A stretch of DNA of 64,000 nucleotides from Pseudomonas xantholysinigenes (GCF_014268885.2 NZ_CP077095.1:3229501-3293500), one strand, 5' to 3'. Shown: positions 16,524 to 27,597, counted from the stretch's first letter. The notes: a model not told the origin generated them from the letters alone. Translations and numbers: made by a program.

Positions 16524-17207
16524 TCAGCCCAAGGCTTCGTAGATCAACCCAGCGACCTCCTTCGCCCGGGATGCCAGCGAAGCATGGCTGGCCTCCAGCG
16601 TAAGGGTCTTGCGTGGACTCATCCGCGCCGCCATGCGCTGCTGATTCTCGGGCGCGATCATGTGATCGTCGCTGGAAATCTGATACCAGGCAGGCTTGTG
16701 CTTCCAGGCCGGATCGCTGACTACGTCAGCAAAAGTACTCGCCAGCGGCGCCTTCTGCGTCACGGCCATGACCAGCGCCTCATCGGCCGCAAGGTCCTGG
16801 CAAAAACTTTCGTGGAACTTGTCAGCCTTGATCCACAGGTAACCGTCGCTGTCCGGCGCGAGGTTGGCCACCGCCTTGGGGATATGCTGCTGGGTAAGCC
16901 CGCCAGGGCTTTCGCCTGCATCTGGCGCAAAGGCCGCGATAAACACCAGGCCCACCACATTGGGCTGATTGCCAGCCTGGGTAATCACCGCCCCACCATA
17001 GGAATGCCCTACCAACAACACCGGCCCCTGGACCTGCGCCACCATCTTGCGAGTGCGCTCGGCATCGTCGGCCAGGGAGGTCAAGGGCAGCTCCACCGCG
17101 CGAATATCATTGATGCCCCTGCCCGCCAATTCGACGATCACCTTGCCCCAATGGGCGGCCCCGCCCCAGAAACCATGTACCAATACGACAGTTGGCTTGC
17201 TGCTCAT
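16524..17207 (-). CDS. Alpha/beta hydrolase (salicylate-esterase-like)
   Basis: A 227-residue alpha/beta hydrolase from the ATG at 17207 (MSSKPTVVLVHGFWGG). HGFWGGA forms the oxyanion region, GHSYGG holds the nucleophile Ser, and SSDDHMIAP plus EASHASLASR supply the acid and His. There is no signal peptide, so it is cytoplasmic. It resembles the small plant-esterase-like group (EstC/MenH-type) whose substrates are usually unknown. Confidence 0.82.
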   Translation of the reverse strand: MSSKPTVVLVHGFWGGAAHWGKVIVELAGRGINDIRAVELPLTSLADDAERTRKMVAQVQGPVLLVGHSYGGAVITQAGNQPNVVGLVFIAAFAPDAGESPGGLTQQHIPKAVANLAPDSDGYLWIKADKFHESFCQDLAADEALVMAVTQKAPLASTFADVVSDPAWKHKPAWYQISSDDHMIAPENQQRMAARMSPRKTLTLEASHASLASRAKEVAGLIYEALG

Positions 17208-17304
17208 GAAGAAGTGCCTCAGCGAGTGATTGTGCGCGAGGCAACAGCTTAGGCCACCCATCCAAGGGCATTAGATCAAAGCCATTGGCTGCGGCCTTGG
17301 CTAA

Positions 17305-18120
17305 TTACCGCACGGATTCGACTTGCTGGCGTCGCCAGCGCTCCAGGTTCTGCTCCACCAGTTGCCCCGGCAACGGCCCGGCCACCAGTTCGCTCATCTT
17401 GCGCGCCAGCTTTTCCCGTAGCGCCGGCACATTGCAACCAGATTTGCGGGACAACGCCAGGTACAAACCTTCGCTTGAGATCGGCGGATCGAGGATATCC
17501 AACGCCTCGTCTTTATCCAGAGTGCGGGCCAGGGCGAGGCCGGGGTATTGCTCGAAGACCACATAGTCGCTACGCCTCAGCAGCAATTTCTGGAACGCCT
17601 GCGAGGCGCTGGGCACTGCCTCCAGGTTCAACTGGGCACGGGCATAGTCGTCGAAGGCCTGGCCGTGGCTGTTGTTGACCAGGGTCCCGCCACGTCGGCC
17701 CTTGAGGTCGGACCAGTCGTTGTAGGTGAAACCTTCGCCCTTACGCACCCAGGCCACGCTGGAGGTGTAGAGAAATGGCGGGCTGATGAAGTCGGTCACC
17801 AGCTCGCGCGCGTTGGTGCGGAAATACCCGGCCAACAGGTCTACACGCCCGGTGTTGACCTCTTCCTGAGCCCGCGACCACGGCCCCACATACACCACAT
17901 CCACCACCAACCCCAGCGCCTTGGCCAGGTGCTTGAGCAGGTCGGCGTTGGCGCCGATCAACTGCCGGGGATTTTCTGGGTCACGCCAGAGATATGGGGG
18001 GTATTCCGGATTGCCGGTGGCCGTGAGGTGCTGGCAATCGCCCGCGGCCAGCGCAGCCTGGGACAGCCAGACCATGACGAGCGTCAACAACGCAGGCAGG
18101 GCCAGACGGCGTTCGCTCAT
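17305..18120 (-). CDS. Periplasmic solute-binding protein (SBP_bac_3 type)
   Basis: A 271-residue protein with a signal peptide of about 25 residues (MSERRLALPALLTLVMVWLSQAALA). The mature part follows the amino-acid-binding fold: PEYPPYLWRDP, LIGANADLLKHLAKALG, VDLLAGYFRT and ISSEGLYLALSRKSG. No ABC permease gene lies beside it, so it is a lone binding protein or a sensor-type periplasmic protein. The ligand cannot be told from sequence. Confidence 0.78.
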   Translation of the reverse strand: MSERRLALPALLTLVMVWLSQAALAAGDCQHLTATGNPEYPPYLWRDPENPRQLIGANADLLKHLAKALGLVVDVVYVGPWSRAQEEVNTGRVDLLAGYFRTNARELVTDFISPPFLYTSSVAWVRKGEGFTYNDWSDLKGRRGGTLVNNSHGQAFDDYARAQLNLEAVPSASQAFQKLLLRRSDYVVFEQYPGLALARTLDKDEALDILDPPISSEGLYLALSRKSGCNVPALREKLARKMSELVAGPLPGQLVEQNLERWRRQQVESVR

Positions 18121-18332
18121 TGTCTTCCTCACCCTATGCAATTGCGCCACTGGCAACGTGGCTGCACATAGTGTGCACGAGAAATGGCCGACCGCCACGT
18201 GTTGTGAGCGATCACTGGTGCGGTACAGCGTCACGCGCTACTGGCCAATCGGCTGGATGGCGAAGTAGACGCTGCCGGGATGGCACCGGCTGCGCCGGCT
18301 CCTACCTCTAACACATCAGCTTCGCGTCTGCC

Positions 18333-19817
18333 TCACTGCTCGGCCAACGCAGCCTGGGCATCCCATCCGCCGCCAAGCGCCGCAATCAACTGCACGCTCG
18401 CGACCAACCGCCCTTGCAGCAACGTCAGCACACTACGCTCGTTGCTCAAGGCCGTGGTCTGCACGTTCACCACATCCAGGTAGCCGATCAACCCGGCCTT
18501 GTACTGGTTTTCGGTCAGGCGCAAAGACTCGCGCGCCGCCTCCAGCGCTTCCTGACGCACCACCGCCTCGTCGCCGTACACCTTCAACTGCACCAGGTAG
18601 TTCTCGACTTCCTTGAACCCGTCCAACACGGTCTGGCGGTACTGCGCCACGGTCTGGTCGTACACCGCCACGGTGCGGTCCACCTCGGCGCTGCGTTTGC
18701 CGGCATCGAACAGGGTCAGTGCCAATTGCGGGCCCACCGACCAATAACGGTTGGGCAGCTCGATCCAGTTCTTGAAACTGCTGCTGGAATAGCCGCCGCT
18801 CATGCTCAACGACAGGTCAGGAAAATATGCCGCGCGCGACACGCCGATATTCGAGTTGGCCGACATGACTTTGCGTTCGGCAGAGGCGATATCGGGGCGG
18901 CGCTCCAGCAGCTGCGACGGCAGTGTCACGGGAATCTGTGGCAACGCCGGGATGTCGTTGCTCGCGGCCAGGGCAAAATCGGCCGGCGCCTTGCCCATCA
19001 GCACGGCAATGGCGTTCTCGTACTGCGCGCGCTGCCAGGCCAGGTCGATCAGGTCGGCCTGGGTGCTCTTGAGCTGGGTACGCGCCTGGGCCACCGCATC
19101 CGGCCCGGCCACGCCGGCGCGATACTGGTTCTCGTTCATTTTCAACGAGCGCTCATAGGCCGCCACCGTGGCCTCGAGCAGGCGTTTCTGCTCATCGATC
19201 ACCCGCAGTTGCAGGTAGTTCTGCACCAGCTCCGACTGCTGGCTGAGGCGGATCGCCGCCATGTCGGCCAGGCTGGCCTCGGCGCTGGCCTCATTGGCAT
19301 TGAGGGTTTCGCGTAGCTTGCCCCACAGGTCGATCTCCCAGCTCACGCCAAGCTGGGCGTTGTAGGTGTTGCGAATACCGCTGCTGTTGTTCGACAGGCT
19401 GGAGCTGGAACTGCCGGTGCCCTGCGCCGAGCGGTTCTTGCTGGTGGTCAGGTCCAGCGACGGGAACAGCGCCGAGCGGCTGCTGCGCACCAGGGCCTGG
19501 GCCTGACGGTACTGCGCCTCGTACTGGGCCACGGTCTGGTTGCTGCGGTTCAGCTCCTCGACCAGGGCATTGAGCTGCTTGTCATCGTAGATTTCCCACC
19601 ACGCGCCGCGGGCGATGGCATCCGACGGCTTGGCCTGCGTCCAGCCGTCGGCTTGCTTGAACTGTGCCGGGGTGCTGAGTTCGGGCCGGTGGTAGTCCGG
19701 GCTCAGGGTACAGGCGCTGAGCATCGCCACGCACAGGCCGGCGCCGAGCAGGCGCGAGCCGCGCCCCTGGGTCAGCAGCTTGAGGGCGTGGTGGATGCGA
19801 GTCTGAGCAAAGTTCAT
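18333..19817 (-). CDS. opmB: Outer-membrane efflux channel of the MuxABC pump
   Basis: A 494-residue NodT/OprM-family lipoprotein. The signal ends in lipobox LSAC near residue 34, and the mature protein has two repeated halves each with the long helical and beta-barrel pattern (ARGAWWEIYDDKQLNALVEE; ERRPDIASAERKVMSANSNIGVSRAAYFPDLSLS). It would form the trimeric exit duct. Its ATG at 19817 overlaps the muxC stop by 4 bases, so it is the last gene of the operon muxA-muxB-muxC-opmB, the same order as in P. aeruginosa. Confidence 0.9.
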   Translation of the reverse strand: MNFAQTRIHHALKLLTQGRGSRLLGAGLCVAMLSACTLSPDYHRPELSTPAQFKQADGWTQAKPSDAIARGAWWEIYDDKQLNALVEELNRSNQTVAQYEAQYRQAQALVRSSRSALFPSLDLTTSKNRSAQGTGSSSSSLSNNSSGIRNTYNAQLGVSWEIDLWGKLRETLNANEASAEASLADMAAIRLSQQSELVQNYLQLRVIDEQKRLLEATVAAYERSLKMNENQYRAGVAGPDAVAQARTQLKSTQADLIDLAWQRAQYENAIAVLMGKAPADFALAASNDIPALPQIPVTLPSQLLERRPDIASAERKVMSANSNIGVSRAAYFPDLSLSMSGGYSSSSFKNWIELPNRYWSVGPQLALTLFDAGKRSAEVDRTVAVYDQTVAQYRQTVLDGFKEVENYLVQLKVYGDEAVVRQEALEAARESLRLTENQYKAGLIGYLDVVNVQTTALSNERSVLTLLQGRLVASVQLIAALGGGWDAQAALAEQ

Positions 19818-22800
19818 AGCGGGGTATCCAGGGCAGCGTCGGTGCGCACACCGCGCCAACGGTTGAAACGGTGGCGCAGGCGGTCGAGGTACAGGTAGAC
19901 CACCGGCGTTGTGTACAGGGTCAGGACCTGGCTGAACACCAGGCCGCCGATGATGGTCAGGCCCAGGGGCTGGCGCATCTCGGCGCCTTCGGCGCGACTG
20001 AGCAACAACGGCAAGGCGCCGAGGATCGCGGCCAGGGTGGTCATCAGGATCGGCCGCAGGCGCAACAGGCAGGCGCGGCGAATCGACTCTTCTGGCGACA
20101 GGCCTTCATGGCGCTCCAACTGCAGGGCCAGGTCGATCATCAGGATCGCGTTCTTCTTCACCACGCCAATCAACAGGAACAGCCCCAGCAGCGAGATGAG
20201 GCTGAACTCGCCGCCGGTCAGGTACAGGGCCAGCAAGGCCCCCACCCCGGCCGACGGCAAGGTCGAAAGGATGGTCAGGGGGTGGATGTAGCTCTCGTAG
20301 AGGATGCCCAGCACCAGATACACCAGCACCAGGGCACCGAGGATCATCAGCGGCTGTCCTTCAGCCGTCTTGGTGAAGGCATTGGCGGTGCCGCCGAGCT
20401 TGGCGATCACCGCTTCCGGCAGGCCGAGCTTGGCCACCGCGCGTTCCAGCGCAGCCATGGCCTGGTCGGGGCTGTAGCCCTCGGCGACATCGAAGGCGAT
20501 TTCTTCGGAGGCGAACTGGTCTTCATGGCTGACCCGGTCGTTGGCCAACGAGTTCTCGTAGCGGGCGAAACTCGACAGCGGCACGCGGGCACCGTCGGCG
20601 GTGATCACCTGCACCTGCTCCAGGGTGCTCGGGTCCCAGGCGTACTGGGGGTTGATCTCCAGTACCACCTGGTATTGGTTGAGGCTGTCATAGATGGTCG
20701 AGATCTGCCGCTGGCTGTAGGCGTTGTTGAGCACCGCCGTGACCATGTCCATGTCGATCCCCAGGCGCTTGGCCTGGTCGCGGTCGACCACCAGGGTCAC
20801 CTGCTGGGTGCCGGCGCCATCATGGGCGTCGACGGCCGTCAGCTCGGGCACCTTGCGCATCTCGGCGGCGACTTTCGGGAACCACTCGCGCAGCGCGGCC
20901 AGGTCGTCGCTCTGCAAGGTGTAGAGGTATTGCGAGGTGCTCTGGTCACGGCCGCCGCCGCCCAGTTGCAGGTCCTGGTCGGCCATCAGGTACAGGCGCC
21001 CGCCCGGGACCTTGGGCATTTCCTTGCGCAGCCGCTCGATGACCTTCTGCGCGTTCTCCTTGCGCTCGGCGATGGGTTTCAGGCGCACCAGCATGAAGGC
21101 ATTGTTGGTGCCGCTGTTGCCGCCGATGAAGCCGGCCACGCTCTGCACGGCCGGGTCCTTGAGCAGTGCCCGGCGGTAGATCTCCATTTTCGGCTGCATC
21201 ACGGTGAACGACAGCCCGTCGTCGCCGCGGATGAAACCTTGCAACTGGCCAGTGTCCTGCTGCGGCATCAACGTCTTGGGCACCACCACGTACAGGGCAA
21301 TGTTGAGGACGATGGTCGCCAGCAGGCTGAGCAAGGTCAGGCGCTTGTGCCGCAGGGCCCAGCCCAGGCTGCGGTCGTAGCCGGCGACCATGCGCTGGTG
21401 GATGTGATCGCTCCAGCGCTGCAGGCGGGTCTGCTGCTGCGGGCCGTGGACCTTCAACCAGCGTGAGCAGAGCATCGGCGTCAGGGTCAGCGACACCACC
21501 AGCGAGACGATGATCGCCGCCGCCAGGGTGATCGAGAACTCTTTGAACAGACCACGCACGATACCGCCCATGAACAGGATCGAGACGAACACCGCCACCA
21601 GCGAGACGTTCATCGACAACAGGGTGAAGCCGACTTCCTTGGCGCCCTTGTAGGCGGCCTGCATTGGGTTCTCGCCGTTCTCGATATGCCGGGAGATGTT
21701 CTCCAGCACCACGATGGCATCGTCCACCACCAGGCCGGTGGCGAGGATCAGCGCCATCAGCGACAGGTTGTTCAGTGAAAAACCACACAGATACATGACC
21801 GCGAAGGTGCCCACCAGCGACACCGGCACCGCCAGGCTGGGAATCAGCGAGGCGCGGAAATTGCCCAAGAACAGGTACACCACCAGGATCACCAGCACCA
21901 CGGCGATCAGCAGGGTGTGCTCGGCTTCTTTGAGGGTGGCCTTGATCACCGGCGAGCGGTCCATGGCGACATCGAGCTTGACGCTGGCCGGCAACAGCGA
22001 TTGCAGTGCCGGCAGTTCGGCCTTGATCTGCTCGACGGTCTGGATGATGTTGGCCCCGGACTGGCGGTTGACCACCAGCAGCACCGCGCTTTCATCGTTG
22101 AAGAAGCCACTGTTGTAGCGGTTTTCCACGCCATCGCTGACCTTGGCCACGTCGGACAGGCGCAGGATCGCGCCGTTCTGCTGGCGGATCACCACCGGCT
22201 TGTAGTCCTCGGCTTTCTCCAACTGGTCGTTGGCGCGCACCTGCCAGTTCCGCTCGGCGTCCTCGACGAAGCCCATGGGCCGACGCTGGTTGGCATTGGC
22301 CACCGCGGTACGCACATCGTCCAGGGCCAGGCCGTACTGATTGAGCAACTGCGGCTCCAGCTCGATGCGCACGGCGGGCAGCGAGCTGCCGCCGATCTGC
22401 ACCTCCCCTACCCCGCTGACCTGGGACAGGCTCTGGGACAGGATGGTGTCGGCCAGGTCGTACAGCTGGCCCTTGGACAGCACCTCGGACGTCAGCGACA
22501 GCACCATGATCGGTGCCTGGGACGGGTTGATCTTCTTGTAGGTGGGCATGCTGCGCATGCCGCTGGGCAACAGGTTGCGGGTGGCGTTGATCGCCGCCTG
22601 CACCTCGCGAGCGGCGCCGTCGATGTCGCGGCCCAGGTCAAAGCCGATGATCACCCGGGTCGAGCCCTGGTTGGAGCTGCTGGTCAGGGTGGTGACCCCA
22701 GCGATACTGCCGAGCTTGCGCTCCAACGGTGTGGCCACGGTGGAGGCCATGACCTCGGGGCTGGCGCCGGGCAGGCTGGCCTGCACCACGATCACCGGGA

Positions 22801-22924
22801 AGTCCATCTGCGGCAGTGGCGACACCGGCAACAGGCCGAAGCTGACTCCACCCAGCAACATGATCGCCAGGCTCAGCAGCATGGTCGCGACCGGCCGGCG
22901 GATGAAGGGGCCGGAGAGGTTCAT
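19814..22924 (-). CDS. muxC: RND efflux transporter subunit MuxC
   Basis: A protein of 1036 residues with the RND layout: two sets of six helices (first after residue 10, FIRRPVATMLLSLAIML) and two large periplasmic loops. TM4 has the proton-relay pair DD in TGLVVDDAIVVLENISRH. The ATG at 22924 has GGAG eight bases upstream and gives MNLSGPFIRRP; an ATG 12 bases earlier is weaker. With MuxB it forms a pump with two different RND proteins, as in MdtBC. The P. aeruginosa system exports novobiocin, aztreonam, macrolides and others. Confidence 0.92.
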   Translation of the reverse strand: MNLSGPFIRRPVATMLLSLAIMLLGGVSFGLLPVSPLPQMDFPVIVVQASLPGASPEVMASTVATPLERKLGSIAGVTTLTSSSNQGSTRVIIGFDLGRDIDGAAREVQAAINATRNLLPSGMRSMPTYKKINPSQAPIMVLSLTSEVLSKGQLYDLADTILSQSLSQVSGVGEVQIGGSSLPAVRIELEPQLLNQYGLALDDVRTAVANANQRRPMGFVEDAERNWQVRANDQLEKAEDYKPVVIRQQNGAILRLSDVAKVSDGVENRYNSGFFNDESAVLLVVNRQSGANIIQTVEQIKAELPALQSLLPASVKLDVAMDRSPVIKATLKEAEHTLLIAVVLVILVVYLFLGNFRASLIPSLAVPVSLVGTFAVMYLCGFSLNNLSLMALILATGLVVDDAIVVLENISRHIENGENPMQAAYKGAKEVGFTLLSMNVSLVAVFVSILFMGGIVRGLFKEFSITLAAAIIVSLVVSLTLTPMLCSRWLKVHGPQQQTRLQRWSDHIHQRMVAGYDRSLGWALRHKRLTLLSLLATIVLNIALYVVVPKTLMPQQDTGQLQGFIRGDDGLSFTVMQPKMEIYRRALLKDPAVQSVAGFIGGNSGTNNAFMLVRLKPIAERKENAQKVIERLRKEMPKVPGGRLYLMADQDLQLGGGGRDQSTSQYLYTLQSDDLAALREWFPKVAAEMRKVPELTAVDAHDGAGTQQVTLVVDRDQAKRLGIDMDMVTAVLNNAYSQRQISTIYDSLNQYQVVLEINPQYAWDPSTLEQVQVITADGARVPLSSFARYENSLANDRVSHEDQFASEEIAFDVAEGYSPDQAMAALERAVAKLGLPEAVIAKLGGTANAFTKTAEGQPLMILGALVLVYLVLGILYESYIHPLTILSTLPSAGVGALLALYLTGGEFSLISLLGLFLLIGVVKKNAILMIDLALQLERHEGLSPEESIRRACLLRLRPILMTTLAAILGALPLLLSRAEGAEMRQPLGLTIIGGLVFSQVLTLYTTPVVYLYLDRLRHRFNRWRGVRTDAALDTPL

Positions 22925-22937
22925 TTCCCGCTCCATG

Positions 22938-23042
22938 CTTCAAGCGGCAAGCGGCAAGCTTCAAGCCGCAAGAAAAAGCGCGCGTGAGCACCGTACTTGC
23001 ATCCACTCCGATCAGCTTGCCGCTTGCCGCTTGCCGCTTGCC
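22938..23042. repeat. Inverted GCTTGCC repeat in the muxB-muxC gap
   Basis: The arms at 22938-22973 and 23014-23042 are built of the 7-base unit CGGCAAG or its complement CTTGCCG and can pair over about 20 bases. The element fills the 130-base gap between muxB and muxC, whereas other junctions in this operon overlap by 4 bases. It looks like an inserted REP-type element. Confidence 0.7.
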
Positions 23043-23054
23043 ACCGGAAGCTGC

Positions 23055-26000
23055 TCATACCGCCTCCTCGCTCATACTCGAATCGCCCCAACGCCGCGCC
23101 AGGCGATCAAAGTACAGGTAGATCACCGGCGTGGTGAACAACGTCAGCACCTGGCTCACCAGCAGACCGCCGACCATCACCAGGCCTAGCGGCTGGCGCA
23201 GCTCGGCGCCGGATCCGGTCGCGAGCATCAGCGGCACGGCGCCGAACAGCGCCGCCAGGGTGGTCATCAGGATCGGCCGGAAGCGCAGCAACGCCGCCTG
23301 GTAGATCGCGTCACGCGGGCTCATGCCCTGGTGACGCTCGGCCTCCAGGGCGAAGTCGATCATCATGATCGCGTTCTTCTTGACGATGCCGATCAGCAGG
23401 ATGATGCCAATGATGGCGATCATGCCCAGGTCGTTGCCGCTGAGCAGCAGCGCGAGCAAGGCGCCCACCGCCGCCGAAGGCAGCGTCGAAAGAATGGTCA
23501 CCGGGTGGATGTAGCTCTCGTAGAGCACGCCCAGCACGATGTACATGGTCACCACGGCGGCGAGGATCAGCAGCAAGGTGCTCGACAGCGAGGCCTGGAA
23601 CGCCTCGGCGGCGCCCTGGAAGCGGGTCTGCACGCCCAGCGGCATGCCGATGTCCCGTTGCACCTGCTCGATCACCTGCACCGCCTCGCCCAGGGAGGCG
23701 CCATGACCCAGGTTGAACGACATCATCACCGAGGGGAACTGGCCGATGTGCGAGATGGCCAACTGCGCCTGGCGCTGCTCGATGCGCGCCAGCGCCGAGA
23801 GGCGCACCTGGCCACCGTCGGCAGCCTTGACATGGATCGACTCGAGCGCCTGCGGGCCGAGACTGGCGGCTGCCTGTGCCTGCAGCACCACACGATACTG
23901 GCTGGCCTGGGTGTAGATGGTCGAGATCTGCCGCTGGCCGAAGGCGTCGTACAGGGCGTTGGTGATTTGCGCCACACTGATCCCCAGGCGGCTGGCCATG
24001 TCGCGGTCGATCACCAGGTACACCTGCAGGCCCTTGTCCTGCAGGTCGCTGGCGACGTCCTGCAACTCGGCGCGGTCTTTCAGCGCGCGCACCAGCTTGC
24101 CACTCCACTCGGCCAGCAGGTCGGCGTCGGGGGACGACAGGCTGAACTGGTACTGGGTGCGGCTGACCCGGTCCTCGATGCTCAGGTCCTGCACCGGTTG
24201 CATGAACAGGCGGATACCCACCAGCCGATCGAGCTGCGGTTGCAGGCGGGCGATCACCTCGGCGGCGGTGACGTCGCGCTCGCCGTGGGGCTTGAGGTTG
24301 ATCAGCAGGCGGCCACTGTTGAGGGTGGCGTTGTCGCCGTCCACGCCGATGTACGACGACAGGCTCTGCACCGCCGGGTCCTCGAGGATTACCTTGGCCA
24401 AAGACTGCTGGCGCTGGCTCATGGCACTGAACGAGGTGGCCTGGGGCGCTTCGGAAATGCCCTGGATCACCCCGGTGTCCTGCACCGGGAAGAAGCCCTT
24501 GGGCACCATCAGGTACAGCACCACGGTCAGCGCCAGGGTGGCCACGGCCACCAGCAGGGTCAGCGGCTGGCGCTTGAGCACCCAGGTCAGGGCGGTGCCG
24601 TAGTGCCGGATCAACCAGTCGATCCAGGCGCCGCTGGCCCGGTAGAAGCCGCTTTGCTCCTCGTCCTTGGGCTCGCGCTTGAGCAAGCGCGCGCACATCA
24701 TCGGCGTCAGGGTCAGCGACACCACCAGGGAAATCAGGATCGCCACCGCCAAGGTGATGGCGAACTCGCGGAACAGCCGCCCGACCACATCGGCCATGAA
24801 CAGCAGCGGGATCAGTACCGCGATCAGCGAGAAGGTCAGCGAGATCAAGGTGAAGCCAATCTGCCTGGCGCCCTTGAGCGCGGCCTGCAGCGGTGTCTCG
24901 CCCTCTTCTATGTGGCGGGAGATGTTCTCCAGCATGACGATGGCATCGTCCACCACGAAACCGGTGGCGATGGTCAGCGCCATCAGCGTCAGGTTGTTGA
25001 CCGAGAAGCCGGCCAGGTACATCACGCCGAAGGTGCCGATCAGCGACAGCGGCACAGCGATCGACGGGATGATCGTGGCACTGAAGCGGCGCAGGAAGAC
25101 GAAGGTGACCATCACCACCAGGGCGATGGCGAACAGCAGCTCGTGCTGCACGTCGCGCACCGCCGCGCGGATGGTCTGGGTACGGTCGGTGAGCACGCTG
25201 ACGTCCAGGCCCGCCGGCAGGTTGTCGGTGATCGACGGCAGCATGTCCTTGATCCGGTCGACCACCTCGATGACGTTGGCCCCGGGCTGGCGCTGGATGT
25301 TCAACAGCACCGCCTCGTTCTGGTTGGCCCAGGCGGCCAGGCGCTCGTTCTCGGCGCCGTCGACGATCTCGGCGACGTCCTTCAGGCGCAGTGGCGCACC
25401 GTTGTTGTACTTGAGGATGAGCTCGGCGTACTCGGCCGGCGAGCGCAACTGGTCGTTGGCGTCGAGCATCGACACCCGGGTCGGGCCGTCGAAGTTGCCT
25501 TTGGGTTGGTTGACGTTGGAGGCGCCGATCAGCGTGCGCACGTCGTCCAGGTTCAGGCCGTTGGCGGCCAGGGCATCGACATTGACCTTGATTCGCACCG
25601 CTTGGCGCTGGCCGCCGGCGATGCTGACCATGCCGACCCCGCTGATCTGGGCGATCTTCTGCGCCACGCGGGTATCGACCAGATCGTTGAGCTTGGGCAG
25701 CGGCAGGGTCTTCGAGGAAATGGCCAAGGTCAGCACCGGGGTATCGGCCGGGTTGACCTTGTTGTACACCGGTGGCGCCGGCAGGTCGCTGGGCAACAGG
25801 TTGCTGGCGGCGTTGATTGCTGCCTGCACCTGTTGCTCGGCGACATCCATGTTCATGTCGAGGTTGAAACGCAGGGTCAGCACCGAGGCGCCGCCCGAAC
25901 TGGTCGAGGCCATCTGCTCAAGACCCGGCATCTGCCCGAACTGGCGCTCCAACGGCGCGGTCACCGCGCTGGTCATCACCTGCGGACTGGCGCCAGGGTA

Positions 26001-26150
26001 CAGGGTCATGACCCGGATGGTCGGGTAGTCGACCTGGGGCAAGGCCGCCACGGGCAGCATCTTGTAGGCGATCAGGCCGGCCAGGACGATGGCCAGCATG
26101 CTCAGCGTGGTGGCGACCGGCCGCAGGATGAACAGGCGCGAAAGGTTCAT
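23055..26150 (-). CDS. muxB: RND efflux transporter subunit MuxB
   Basis: A 1031-residue RND permease beginning [25 protein letters not shown]4 carries the proton-relay Asp pair in [23 protein letters not shown], and the typical [22 protein letters not shown] segment follows. It is a close relative of MuxC but clearly distinct. Its ATG overlaps the muxA stop by 4 bases. It works in the inner membrane as part of the MuxABC-OpmB complex. Confidence 0.92.
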   Translation of the reverse strand: MNLSRLFILRPVATTLSMLAIVLAGLIAYKMLPVAALPQVDYPTIRVMTLYPGASPQVMTSAVTAPLERQFGQMPGLEQMASTSSGGASVLTLRFNLDMNMDVAEQQVQAAINAASNLLPSDLPAPPVYNKVNPADTPVLTLAISSKTLPLPKLNDLVDTRVAQKIAQISGVGMVSIAGGQRQAVRIKVNVDALAANGLNLDDVRTLIGASNVNQPKGNFDGPTRVSMLDANDQLRSPAEYAELILKYNNGAPLRLKDVAEIVDGAENERLAAWANQNEAVLLNIQRQPGANVIEVVDRIKDMLPSITDNLPAGLDVSVLTDRTQTIRAAVRDVQHELLFAIALVVMVTFVFLRRFSATIIPSIAVPLSLIGTFGVMYLAGFSVNNLTLMALTIATGFVVDDAIVMLENISRHIEEGETPLQAALKGARQIGFTLISLTFSLIAVLIPLLFMADVVGRLFREFAITLAVAILISLVVSLTLTPMMCARLLKREPKDEEQSGFYRASGAWIDWLIRHYGTALTWVLKRQPLTLLVAVATLALTVVLYLMVPKGFFPVQDTGVIQGISEAPQATSFSAMSQRQQSLAKVILEDPAVQSLSSYIGVDGDNATLNSGRLLINLKPHGERDVTAAEVIARLQPQLDRLVGIRLFMQPVQDLSIEDRVSRTQYQFSLSSPDADLLAEWSGKLVRALKDRAELQDVASDLQDKGLQVYLVIDRDMASRLGISVAQITNALYDAFGQRQISTIYTQASQYRVVLQAQAAASLGPQALESIHVKAADGGQVRLSALARIEQRQAQLAISHIGQFPSVMMSFNLGHGASLGEAVQVIEQVQRDIGMPLGVQTRFQGAAEAFQASLSSTLLLILAAVVTMYIVLGVLYESYIHPVTILSTLPSAAVGALLALLLSGNDLGMIAIIGIILLIGIVKKNAIMMIDFALEAERHQGMSPRDAIYQAALLRFRPILMTTLAALFGAVPLMLATGSGAELRQPLGLVMVGGLLVSQVLTLFTTPVIYLYFDRLARRWGDSSMSEEAV

Positions 26151-27418
26151 GCGCCCGCCTTGGAGCTCGACTCACCGACCTCGGCCGAGCCCTTGGCATC
26201 CTGGCCCTGCAGGTGCTGGCCGGGGGTGGTCGGCACTTGCGAGCTGTCGTCGACCACCTCGACCTTGGTGCCTTCGCGCAGGCGGTCGGTGCCTTCGAGC
26301 ACCAGGCGCTCGCCAGCGGCCAGGCCTTCGACGATCACGCTGTTGTCACCGTCGCTGGGGCCGACCTTGAGCTTGCGGATATTGACCTTGCTGTCCTTGT
26401 CGACCACGTAGGCGAAGGTGCCATCGGTGCCGAACTGGATCGCCGCGGCCGGCGCCAGCACCACCTGCTTGAGGGTGTCAGCCAGCAGGCGCACATTGAC
26501 GAACTGGTTGGGGAACAGCGCGTGGTCACGGTTCTGGAAGGTGCCTTTGAACTTCAAGGTGCCGGTGGTAGTGTCGATCTGGTTGTCGAGGCTGCCCAGT
26601 ACGCCACTGGCCTGCAGTTTTTGGTCGCCGCGGTCCCAGGCCTCCACCGTCAGGCTAGCGCCGCTGCGGTAGCGGGCGAGGACGGTGTCGAGCTGGGTTT
26701 CCGGGAGGGTGAAGGCGACGCTGATCGGCTCGGTCTGGGTGATCACCACCAGCGCGGTGGTGTCGTTAGCCGCCACCAGGTTGCCCAGGTCCAGCTGACG
26801 CAGGCCGACCCGGCCACTGATGGGCGCGCGGATCTGGGTGAAATCGAGATTCAGGCGGGCATCGTTGACCTGCGCCTGGTTGGTCTTGACCAACCCGAGG
26901 AACTGCCCCACCTGGGCCTCGGCGGTGTCGAGGGTCTGCTTGGCGATACTGTCCTCGGCGTACAAGCCTTTATAGCGGGCCAGGTCGACCTGGGCGTTCT
27001 TCAATTGCGCCTGGTTCTGCGCCAAGGTGCCTTCGGCCTGCTGCAGGGCGATGCGATAGGAGCGCGGGTCGATTTCGGCGAGCAGGTCGCCGGCCTTGAC
27101 CTGCTGGCCTTCCTTGAAGTGGATCTTGACCAGCTCACCGGCCACTCGGCTGCGCACGTTGACCGTGTTGGTCGCGGTGACGGTGCCCAGGGCCTTGTAG
27201 TACAGCGGGAAGTCACCAACGCGCACCGGCTCGACGCGCACTGGCACCGGGTCGGCGGAAGCGCCGAAGCCCGGGCGCCCGCCCTTGCCCGGCCGCCCGT
27301 TCGCCTCCTTGTGGGCCGGCGTTGCAGGCCACAGCCACCAGGCCAGCAAGGCCACCAGCAGCAGGATCAGCAGGCCGAACAGCCAGCGACGGGGGGAACG
27401 GGAATTGGAGGCTTGCAT
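26147..27418 (-). CDS. muxA: Membrane fusion protein MuxA of the efflux pump
   Basis: A 423-residue periplasmic adaptor. An N-terminal membrane anchor (residues 12-30) is followed by the lipoyl half-motifs ([32 protein letters not shown] and [13 protein letters not shown]), a coiled-coil hairpin in between, and beta-barrel and membrane-proximal domains. It links MuxB/MuxC to OpmB. It is the first gene of the operon; the 227-base gap upstream carries a notable inverted repeat and the tpx terminator. Confidence 0.92.
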   Translation of the reverse strand: MQASNSRSPRRWLFGLLILLLVALLAWWLWPATPAHKEANGRPGKGGRPGFGASADPVPVRVEPVRVGDFPLYYKALGTVTATNTVNVRSRVAGELVKIHFKEGQQVKAGDLLAEIDPRSYRIALQQAEGTLAQNQAQLKNAQVDLARYKGLYAEDSIAKQTLDTAEAQVGQFLGLVKTNQAQVNDARLNLDFTQIRAPISGRVGLRQLDLGNLVAANDTTALVVITQTEPISVAFTLPETQLDTVLARYRSGASLTVEAWDRGDQKLQASGVLGSLDNQIDTTTGTLKFKGTFQNRDHALFPNQFVNVRLLADTLKQVVLAPAAAIQFGTDGTFAYVVDKDSKVNIRKLKVGPSDGDNSVIVEGLAAGERLVLEGTDRLREGTKVEVVDDSSQVPTTPGQHLQGQDAKGSAEVGESSSKAGA

Positions 27419-27469
27419 GGGTTGAACGAACCTTGTTCAGGGAAAGACGGCGTGGAGAGCGTGAACGAT

Positions 27470-27511
27470 AAGCACTGGTATCGTTTTAGCAAAGGGGCTT
27501 TACCAGTGCTT
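27470..27511. promoter_or_regulatory. Inverted repeat upstream of muxA, candidate operator
   Basis: AAGCACTGGTA (27470-27480) and TACCAGTGCTT (27501-27511) are perfect 11-base arms with a 20-base spacer, 50-95 bases before the muxA ATG. The arrangement fits a dimeric repressor site or an mRNA hairpin in the leader. No regulator gene of the MarR or TetR type adjoins the operon. Confidence 0.5.
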
Positions 27512-27553
27512 TACCTTCGACTGACGTTGGCAAAGGGGGAACTTTAAATGAAA

Positions 27554-27579
27554 ACGGCCTGGGACGGGGCCCAGGCCGT
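27554..27579 (-). terminator. Rho-independent terminator of tpx
   Basis: A 10-bp perfect GC-rich stem, ACGGCCTGGG/CCCAGGCCGT, with a 6-base loop, followed on the minus strand by TTTTCATTT. It lies 67 bases after the tpx stop. Confidence 0.8.
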
Positions 27580-27597
27580 AACCGCGTGTAACTTGTG

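Noticed and set aside
23331..26411. A 1026-residue open frame antisense to muxB and the end of muxA
   Set aside because: It mirrors the RND gene codon pattern and has no recognisable domain; muxB on the other strand is complete.
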